Origin: Monoraphidium neglectum
Taxonomy: Eukaryota; Chlorophyta; Chlorophyceae; Sphaeropleales; Selenastraceae
DNA length: 10,468 bases
NCBI RefSeq assembly: GCF_000611645.1
Contig: NW_014013367.1
Coordinates: 1-10,468 of the forward strand
Direction of reading: 5' to 3'
In this document: piece after piece, positions 1 through 6,154 of the stretch
Layout: every line of letters starts with the position of its first letter
How positions within the stretch are numbered: position 1 is the first letter of the stretch
Made by a program: the position numbers and the translations under genes
The notes under the pieces: generated by a model
Told to the model about the DNA's origin: nothing
Database searches by the model: none
The model's input: the letters and a program-made list of their open reading frames with translations, nothing else

Positions 1-19
1 GGGTTGAGTCGAGGGCGGG
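1..19 (-). CDS. Possible next LOX-A exon, cut by window edge
   Basis: After a possible acceptor (CTATACAG), the minus strand reads PALDST in phase 0, continuing from FSNAK. Only six codons are visible. The intervening 20-263 stretch shows no LOX motif and has stops in the expected frame, so it is taken as an intron. Confidence 0.3.
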
Positions 20-3000
20 CTGTATAGCTCAAGGCATGATAATTTGAGGCACAAATCCAACCAGCCGCCGCTGGTCAGAGCTCGATCCGCGGATGCGGGA
101 CTGTTGTGAGTGATACATCACCAGCAAAAGCACAAGCGAGTGAGGCAGCGTGCCTAGGGATCCCTGGTTGGGTGAGGACAGGCGGCTGGTTTGATTTGAT
201 CGCAGCAAATGCAAGCCAAGGGGGTCTGCCACAGTGGCGGCGCAAGCACATGATGGACTCCACCTTTGCATTAGAGAAGATTTCATCAGGTGCAACCCAG
301 GGAGCGATGGGCGCCCTTTCCTGGACGTTTGGTGTGTATCATTGCCAGGGGGGATGTGGAAGTCTTGTCACATGCATCTTGGAGCGCTTCATGCTGCTGC
401 CACCACCTTGCTTGCTGAGGAACTGTGTCAGGCATGTTATGCGTGCGCGCTCAGAAAAGAGCCGCCCTCCTGCTTCAACGCCCTGGCAGGCGCTGTGATG
501 ACTCTCACCGCGCCTGGAGCATTCCACATAGGACCACTCGCACCAGCAAGTGCTCTTAGCAGGTTCAAGCATGCATCTGCGAACTTCCAACCTAGAGGGG
601 CGGCCAATTATCCCCACCTCATACACGGGGGGGTCCCCGGGGTAGAGGCGGCGACCGGTGCGGAGGCGGCGCGGGTACGGGTACTCGCTGCTGCCGCCCA
701 CCACCGGCCTGCAGGTGCGAGATGATATGGTGGCGACCAAGCCCAGCCGGGTGGGTGCATCATTCGCGGTCGGTCTTGCATCTGGCAAGCAAGACCGACC
801 CACTCCACATCTGAGCAGGCCCTGGCCGCCTTGAGCGCCTCTGCCATACTCACGCTGCCGCTGCTGGAATACACACGGGCTGGCGTGGCACGCTTCCCAC
901 ACCAGGTACCAGGCAAGAAGCTTTGTTGATACCCACAGGCTATCTTGTACTTGCGCTGTAGCAGCTTTGCTCCTGCAACGTTTCAAGCAGCCCGCTCACC
1001 GCACGTCCTTGTCGGTGCCCAGGTCGTTGTAGACGTCGAAGTCGTAGATGCGCTCGTTCCCCTTGCGCGTCTTGTTGTCCGTCACCTGCGTGCGTGCGAT
1101 GAGTGTGTGGCGTCACCCAAGCCGCCACCGGGCGGAGCAGCTTGCAATCGATGTAGGATGACCAAGAGAGGGCTTGCGCTACTGCGGGATCAGCGCAGCG
1201 CTGGTCGCTTGGCTCACTCTACAAGCATGGCATCGAGTGCCCGCAGGCGACAGCCGCCAGCAACCACGCGAAAATGAGTGCACCCTGTGATGGCAGTGTG
1301 TATACATACGCGTGCGCCGAAAGCATTGTGTCAAGCTTAAGGACCGACGCACCCTTAAATCGATCAGCTCCCGCTGCCGCAGGTCACTCATCAGTCCGCC
1401 TGGCGTGTCTTTCGGCAGCGCTGTGTCAGCAAAGAACGTCCTCTGCCCATCAACATAGGAGCTGCGGGCGGCGGGCGCAGGGCAGGGGCGGGCCCAGGGT
1501 GGGTCACGTTGCAAAGAGGTCATCACCGTTAGTGCTGGGGTCCTTGGTTGTGGCAGAGGCGAAGATGCCGTGCCACAGCTCAGCCGATGGCATGTGGCCA
1601 CTGTGATGTGGGTGTGCCTCCCATCCACGCGCCCTTAGCAGGCCGTCCAGGGCGTGCGATTTGCGCTGTAATCACCATAGACACCATTTGATTGGCGGTC
1701 ACGACAGCTTTGGATGAGGTGCAAGGGCATAGGGGTTGATAATGCTTCAACCTCACTTGGCCAGGAAGCGAATGTCGGGGCGCCCCTCTGTCTTCAGGGT
1801 GATCTGCAGCAAGAAGTGTGACGGACAGTCCATTGTCACCGTGTCATTCACTCATCATTGCCAGATTGTATGTGCGAGCAGCGAGCAACGAGCAATGAGC
1901 GGCAGCCGGAGGGCGCAGCGCCGCGTGGGTGCAACTGCCCTCGCCACGCCTGCCACGCGCTTGACACCCTGCTGGCTGATCGAGGCCGACAGCGAGACAA
2001 CGTGCTCATGCTGCTGGGCACTTGCATTGACATCAGGGCGGCTCGATGCAGCTCACGCAGCACCATAGGGCGCATGGCGGCGGTGCCTTGCAAGCACAAC
2101 TGCTCAAGCAAGTTCCTGAATTGAACAAACACCCTGCACCAGCCAATCACCATGGCTGCCCTAAATGCTCTCGCCGGCAGCGCCAGCAGTCCCAGCCTGC
2201 GTCGCGCGGCTCATCCTTCCCCTTGGCAGTTGCAAATATACCCCTCCCTGTTGTCAACTACCACGCGCACCTGCCCTATGAATATGTTGAACAGCGTCTT
2301 CAACGGCGCCAGAAACGGGGGCAAGTATGGCCCCTGGACGTCAACCTTGATCGCGCTGGGGTCAAGGCCTTTGGGCAGTTGAAGCTGGGCCCTCCTGATC
2401 TGCACGGCAGGCGCGTGCAAATAGGATTGCCAAGCAGGGTGGCGGATGTGGGTGTGGGTGAGGGCGGGGTGGCGACGCGGTGGGCTGTGGGCTGGGGCGG
2501 CAAACAGGTGTGGTCTCAGGTGGTTGCATGATGAAGGCGCGGGCAAACAGCATATGTGAGCGTGGCTGCTCCACAATTGCGACAAAACCTCAGTGCCCGG
2601 CGTCAAAAATAAACCGGGGCAACACTGTGACACGCTGCTGCTCGTGTCAGCAGTGCGGCGTCTGCACGTGTTACTTGCTCATTGGGCTCATCCGAACAAG
2701 GGCATGAAGCGTGGACTGACCTTGTTGGGAGCGCCGGGCAGGGCGTCCTTGACCTCTGTGTCTTCCAGATCCTCAAGGAGATCTCCAAGCAGAGATCCAT
2801 TTGTAAGATAGTGTTCCTGACCTGCAGATTGCGAACCATTCAAGGGCAGCAAGGAGGCGGGGATGGATGTGAAATCCTGGGGTCGAGTGGTTTTTGCTGC
2901 ATCATGTGTACCTAGGAGGCAGCATGCTTGGGGCGCGCCGTGCAAATAGCTCCGCGTGCCGCGGGCTTGATTGTGGCAAATGCGTGCACCAGCGTTATGC

Positions 3001-3433
3001 ACAGAGACACGTCCTTGCCAAGGCATCCAGGACGAACATGGGCAATGGGCGGGTTGAGCGTAAAGGTATGTGTCACGCATGATGGCGGATCTGTACAGGG
3101 CGGCAGCTGTGCCGCCCTTGCCGTGCGGCACGGCTGGCCGGGGGTGGCACCGGTGACGTGAAACGAGCGACAGGATCCGTTCGCACCTGTGATCCTGTCC
3201 ACAACGGACACAACCTTGACGGCTGAGTCAGCAAGCTGACCTCCCAGCTTGTAGTACGGCAGGTTCGCTGTCCACACGACCATGTCCCTTGTCTGCGCCG
3301 CTGTGGCTGCTGGCGACTTGGCCGCAGGCGCCCAGCGGCGGCGCGGGGCTAGGCGGACTGCAGGGCAGGCGCGCAAAGCGCCCCCGTTTACTCGCATGGC
3401 TGCCGGGTAGCCCAAACTGCGCGACATCGCCAT
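1..3433 (-). CDS. Lipoxygenase LOX-A, N-terminal part (3' end outside window)
   Basis: This is a second lipoxygenase gene on the same strand as LOX-B. Secure exons are 3187-3433, 2721-2821, 2271-2399, 1757-1803 (possibly to 1850), 1353-1461, 1000-1085, 618-708 and 264-320. Exons near 1968-2013 and 1-19 are tentative. The order of motifs follows plant-type LOX: a basic, Ala-rich leader (residues about 1-45), the end of a PLAT-like domain (IRFLANSY, compare 'HFVCNSWVY'), QRTFFADTALPKDTPGGL, ERIYDFDVYNDLG, then RPVVGGSSEYPYPRRLRTGR. The catalytic histidines would lie left of the window. The ATG at 3433 is the first in its frame and has a strong context (AAAGATGGC). The leader suggests import into the plastid, as in type II 13-LOX. 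Whether this copy is active cannot be judged here. Confidence 0.9.
264..320 (-). CDS. LOX-A exon: ERAPIAPWVAPDEIFSNAK
   Basis: This 19-codon, phase 0/0 exon corresponds to the plant segment 'PFYVPRDEAFSEVK' that follows the YPYPRR motif. Acceptor is GTCCAG and donor AAG|GTGGAG. Nine of 19 third positions are G or C, so it looks AT-richer than the exon before it. Confidence 0.78.
618..708 (-). CDS. LOX-A exon: PVVGGSSEYPYPRRLRTGR
   Basis: The exon encodes 30 codons starting with the LOX signature 'RPVLGGS..YPYPRRGRTGR', then RLYPGDPPVYE. G or C occupies 28 of 30 third positions. Acceptor is CTGCAG and donor GAG|GTGGGG. Confidence 0.96.
768..800. repeat. 12-bp perfect hairpin in LOX-A intron
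   Basis: GGTCGGTCTTGC at 768-779 and its exact complement GCAAGACCGACC at 789-800, with a 9-nt loop. It lies within the intron 709-999 of LOX-A. No function is known. Confidence 0.85.
1000..1085 (-). CDS. LOX-A exon: ERIYDFDVYNDLG
   Basis: The exon reads VTDNKTRKGNERIYDFDVYN, then DLGTDKDV. It matches the highly conserved LOX segment 'ERVYDYDVYNDLG'. Acceptor is ACGCAG and donor CG|GTGAGC. The split codon completes Arg of RPVVGG in the next exon. Confidence 0.95.
1353..1461 (-). CDS. LOX-A exon: SYVDGQRTFFADTALPKDTP
   Basis: The exon encodes 36 codons after a split Asn codon. QRTFFADTALPKDTPGGL matches 'KRIFFTNKSYLPSQTPSGL', and LRQRELIDLR matches 'LREAELETLRG' at the entry to the LOX catalytic domain. 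Acceptor is CCCGCAG and donor AGG|GTGCGT. Confidence 0.92.
1757..1803 (-). CDS. LOX-A exon: ITLKTEGRPDIRFLA (PLAT end)
   Basis: The exon follows a strong acceptor (CTTGCTGCAG) and ends at AA|GTGAGG. With the next exon it reads ITLKTEGRPDIRFLANSYVDG, which aligns with the plant segment 'SITLED....VHFVCNSWVYP' that closes the PLAT barrel. It may start earlier, at 1850, adding VTMDCPSHFLLQ, which resembles 'VKNNHHSEFFLK'. Confidence 0.8.
1968..2013 (-). CDS. Tentative LOX-A exon: start of PLAT-like domain
   Basis: The minus strand reads QHEHVVSLSASISQQ after acceptor GCCCAG, in phase with exon 3. The pattern HVVSLSASIS resembles the first PLAT strand ('VSLQLIS'). Two donors are possible: G|GTGTCA at 1967, which joins an extended next exon (1757-1850), or CGC|GTGGCA at 1956, which joins the short form (1757-1803). 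Both keep the frame. Confidence 0.35.
2271..2399 (-). CDS. LOX-A exon 3: LPKGLDPSAIKVDVQGPYLP
   Basis: This 43-codon, phase 0/0 exon lies between acceptor GTGCAG and donor CAG|GTGCGC. It ends PFLAPLKTLFNIFIGQ. The position, just before the PLAT domain, corresponds to the N-terminal linker of plant LOX. I do not recognise the sequence itself as a known motif; the call rests on splice sites, phase and codon quality. Confidence 0.7.
2721..2821 (-). CDS. LOX-A exon 2: acidic segment GDLLEDLEDTEVKDALPG
   Basis: The exon encodes 33 codons after a split Gly codon and ends in phase 0 at AAG|GTCAGT. Acceptor is ATCTGCAG. Frame and phase fit exon 1 exactly (VVDRIT-G-QEHYLTNG). The segment is acidic and matches no LOX motif I know. 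G or C occupies 18 of 33 third positions, clearly lower than in LOX-B. Confidence 0.7.
3097..3134. repeat. Two adjacent small hairpins in LOX-A intron 1
   Basis: AGGGCGGCA (3097-3105) pairs exactly with TGCCGCCCT (3110-3118) around GCTG. One base later GCCGTG (3120-3125) pairs with CACGGC (3129-3134) around CGG. Both lie within the first intron (2822-3186). Confidence 0.8.
3187..3433 (-). CDS. LOX-A exon 1: start codon and probable plastid transit peptide
   Basis: The exon encodes 82 codons from ATG 3433-3431, ending at donor ACAG|GTGCGA in phase 1. The first 45 residues are rich in Ala, Arg, Pro and Ser and contain no acidic residue, for example AVRLAPRRRWAPAAKSPAA. This is the usual make-up of an algal chloroplast transit peptide, with possible cleavage around residues 42-47. 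The mature part then begins near DMVVWTANLPYYKLGG. A GTG 30 nt upstream is in frame but is not a likely eukaryotic start. Confidence 0.8.
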
Positions 3434-3580
3434 CTTTGCGGTGATCGGTTGATGGTGCAACACCGCGATTGTGCCCGTTTTGGAGTGATGCGCTAGGTAC
3501 TGCCGGTGAAAGGGTCAGGAGCGTTCCGGCAAAAGTAACTCCGTGAATCAAGCTGACAGCTTACACTGAAGCATTTTGCA

Positions 3581-3590
3581 TAGATATATC
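3581..3590 (-). promoter_or_regulatory. TATA-like element upstream of LOX-A
   Basis: The minus strand reads GATATATCTA, about 150 nt upstream of the LOX-A ATG. Start of transcription about 30 nt downstream would give a 5' UTR near 120 nt. It is a match by position and composition only. Confidence 0.35.
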
Positions 3591-4481
3591 AAGCTCGTGG
3601 TGAGTACGGATTCTAGGCCGCGCCAACGGCTGAGTGGGTATGAGCTCCAGCTGGCTAACCGCGGACCGTCCGGGTGACCCAATGCAAAGGAAAAGGGTGG
3701 CACCCAAACCCCACCTAGGAGTGCCCACGTCAGTGCACACCTGAAATTAAGGAACGAAGTCGAAGCAGCCGCGCAGCTCAGCGCTCCAGCCGTGTGCCTG
3801 GAATCTCCCCCCTCCCGGGGGCCGAATACGGTAATATGGCGAGTGTGCAAAGTCTGCAGCCGTTGGCGCGGGCGTTCAGCGATCGATTTGTGCTGGTACA
3901 CGGCGGCCCGGGCCAGGCAGGAGACTGATGACATAAGAGAGTGACCCAACAAGCAAGATGAGTAAAGGCACCCGCGAAAGGGCAGGAAACCACCATCAAG
4001 CCTGGATGGCTCCAGGAGCGGGCGACCGCGGGATCTTGTAACAATCCTAATCCTAATCAACTGCACCGGCTGCATAATGCACCCCCATCAAAGGCTGGAG
4101 CACTTGATTGCGCGGCTGCTTCGACTTCTTCCTGTGCTTTCACAGGTGTGTACCGACGCAGGGACTCCTAGAAGGGTCTGTGGGTGCCCCCTCGGTTGTT
4201 CGCAGTCGGCCTGCATGCATCACCACCAGCCGTTGGCGTGGCCTAGCACTCATTCATCTCAACTATGCAAATCACTTTCAGCAAAGATTTCAAGAAGAAC
4301 GTGCGATTATGCTTCGAGTCACCGGGCACTAGTCGGCAAGTGACTGGAGGCATCCTAATCTCAAGATGCTGACCGTGTACGCTGACACGTGATTGGATGA
4401 GTTGGTGAGGCTCAGTCTTCACAGGTGATCAGCAAACCATTTACCAAATTGCATGCTTACAAACATTCGGCTTCGCACTGA

Positions 4482-4514
4482 TTAGGGGTTTAGGGTTTCT
4501 CCCTAAACCCCTAA
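4482..4514. repeat. Perfect inverted repeat of telomere-like sequence
   Basis: TTAGGGGTTTAGGG (4482-4495), a 5-nt spacer (TTTCT), then its exact reverse complement CCCTAAACCCCTAA (4501-4514). Both arms contain the plant/green-algal telomere unit TTTAGGG. It lies between the two LOX genes, about 1 kb from each. Confidence 0.95.
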
Positions 4515-4573
4515 ACTCCCACGCCAGAGGCATGACGCCAGACTGTAATCAAGCTGGCATTTGATCCTGCTGG

Positions 4574-4709
4574 ACACACACACACGCGCACGCGCGCGCG
4601 CGCACGTGCATGCGTGTGCATATACACACGCAAACTCACACACATGCACGCACGTGCGCACGCACGCACGCACGCCCCCACGCCCCCACGCACACACGCG
4701 CACACGCGT

Positions 4710-4769
<60 letters not shown>
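4574..4769. repeat. Alternating purine/pyrimidine tract with (CA)28
   Basis: About 195 bp of nearly pure CA, CG and TG steps, including ACGCGCACGCGCGCGCGC near the left end and a perfect (CA)n run at 4713-4769. Such DNA can adopt the Z form. Long reading frames of His-Thr or Cys-Val on either strand here are products of the repeat, not genes. Confidence 0.95.
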
Positions 4770-4772
<3 letters not shown>

Positions 4773-4960
4773 GATGCTGTCCGATGATGTACAAGAAACA
4801 GATACGCGATTGAGTATTGCACAAATTTCACATTTCTGCACCTGCTGTGCACAGCCCGCATGTCTGCGGACTCAGCTGCATTCCCCGACTCACCCTCTCA
4901 ACATCCAAGGATAAACAGGGGGCAGACACGGCCATTCAGAGCCGTGAGCGACATTAAAGG

Positions 4961-4965
4961 TTACA
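4961..4965 (-). terminator. UGUAA poly(A) signal candidate for LOX-B
   Basis: The minus strand reads CTTTTTGTAACC, containing TGTAA, the usual poly(A) signal of chlorophyte nuclear genes. It is the first one downstream of the LOX-B stop that I found and lies about 530 nt from it, a normal 3' UTR length for such algae. Cleavage would follow some 10-20 nt to the left. Confidence 0.4.
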
Positions 4966-5456
4966 AAAAGCAGATGCTTGATTGCGATGAGAAACAAATT
5001 GTATGTCCTGATGTGATCATGGTAGCGATCGTCCCAAACGCATAGCGTGGCGCTTTATCCAAAGGCAGCACCCCTGCGGCTGGCTCCACACGGCAGATGC
5101 GCCATTTGCTGCGCAGAAGATGAAGTTCAACACGTTTCGCAATTTGGTGATGTGAACATGCAGATTACTTGATAGCCCAAATCCAGCGACATGCCCAAAG
5201 CAACAAGATGACGACCCGGCCCCACCCAGCGATGACCACGCCCTCCAAGCGCTTGGGCCCCATGCGATACAAGCTGCATGCGCCAAATCCAGAAGCACCG
5301 CAAGAGGAACATTGTCTTGTCGCCCCACAGAGCCTACAGCACCACCCTCACCCCCGCCCCCTTGCAGGCCCACTGCAGAAGAGAGCTCAGAAACAACCAA
5401 TGTTTCAAAGCAGCCGCGGCCTCACCCTCGAGCACCCTCGTACAAAGTTGCTCACG

Positions 5457-5487
5457 CCCCCCCCGTGGGTCGCGTCCCCCCCCCCCC
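5457..5487 (-). other. Two long G runs at the start of the LOX-B 3' UTR
   Basis: On the transcript strand a run of 12 G (5476-5487) begins nine nt after the stop codon, and a run of 8 G follows (5457-5464). Together they could supply the four G tracts of a quadruplex in RNA or DNA. The runs are also prone to sequencing and replication errors. Confidence 0.6.
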
Positions 5488-5496
5488 GAGCCTCAA

Positions 5497-5694
5497 TCAG
5501 ATGGACACGGAGGGCACCACCCCCTGGCTTGTGAGCCCGCCCCTCTGCTTGGGCGGCGGGCTGGGGATGAGCACGGTGTAGGGCAGGCCGCCCGGCCTGG
5601 CGGCCCTCGCGGCGTTGCGCTCCGCAATGGCCGTCTCGACCCGCGACTTGACGTCTGCCACGTACTCGTTCTGGAGCGCGACTGCCTTCTTGTC
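5497..5694 (-). CDS. LOX-B last exon, C-terminal GVVPSVSI and stop
   Basis: The exon encodes 65 codons plus TGA (5497-5499). [14 protein letters not shown] matches the 'LAEIEKRIIERN' helix, and [11 protein letters not shown] matches 'VPYTLLFPTS'. The protein ends GVVPSVSI. The final Ile carboxylate is the fifth protein iron ligand, so the stop must be exactly here for activity. Acceptor is GCCCAG. Confidence 0.97.
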   Translation of the reverse strand, partial: DKKAVALQNEYVADVKSRVETAIAERNAARAARPGGLPYTVLIPSPPPKQRGGLTSQGVVPSVSI

Positions 5695-6064
5695 CTGGGC
5701 AGCAGCAGCGGCGGCGACGCATCCGACAAAGGGGCGGGTTAGAGCGGGCAGCTGGCATGCCGCATGACGAGGCTTTCCACTGCCAGGGTGCCGTCAAGCA
5801 GTCTAGATGCACGGCCGCCAAGCTGTTGCCACTCTGACCTGGCAAACACGCCTCTTCCAAAGTGATCCCCTCTGGGCTGCAGGCATTTGAGGCTCGACGC
5901 CGTTCCCAAGGGCACGTGCCCCATCAGGTACATAGGTGCAGATGTGCGACCGCACCGTGAGCCAACCGGACAGGGCTGGGGGGTCTGTGATGTAGAGCTC
6001 CTCGTTGGAGTGCGTGGACAGCAGCAGCAGCGCCGCCATGACGCTCAGGGTCGCCTGCAACGAG

Positions 6065-6154
<90 letters not shown>

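Larger units (their letters stand above)
3434..5496. other. Intergenic region between LOX-B and LOX-A
   Basis: Apart from the TATA-like element, the telomere-like palindrome, the CA/CG tract, the poly(A) signal and the G runs listed separately, I see no gene here. Frames in 3548-4343 and 4860-5400 on both strands show no family motif, no consistent splice sites and no exon-like codon pattern. The 3600-4480 part is presumably LOX-A promoter and spacer DNA. Confidence 0.6.

Noticed and set aside
29..110. Minus-strand frame reading QRRLVGFVPQIIMP, similar to the LOX helix after the YVPRDE region
   Set aside because: It ends in an in-frame TGA with no usable donor, so it was treated as intron; kept only as a note because the expected LOX segment should lie about here.
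234..725. 163-codon plus-strand open frame
   Set aside because: It is antisense to two well-supported LOX-A exons and the intron between them; no motif.
3461..3463. Upstream in-frame GTG as LOX-A start
   Set aside because: Non-ATG starts are rare in algal nuclear genes, and the ATG at 3433 has a better context.
3548..4343. Several 60-175 codon frames in the intergenic region
   Set aside because: No recognisable motif, no exon-like codon pattern, and overlapping frames on both strands.
4503..4914. Long open frames rich in His-Thr or Cys-Val repeats on both strands
   Set aside because: They are translations of the CA/CG tract; open frames on both strands and no other coding signal show they are repeat artefacts.
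5169..5742. Plus-strand open frames opposite the LOX-B end
   Set aside because: They are antisense to the last exon and its G-rich 3' UTR, with Pro/Arg-rich low-complexity products and no family motif.
6066..6145. CRISPR-like or tandem array
   Set aside because: It is a simple dinucleotide run without spacers.
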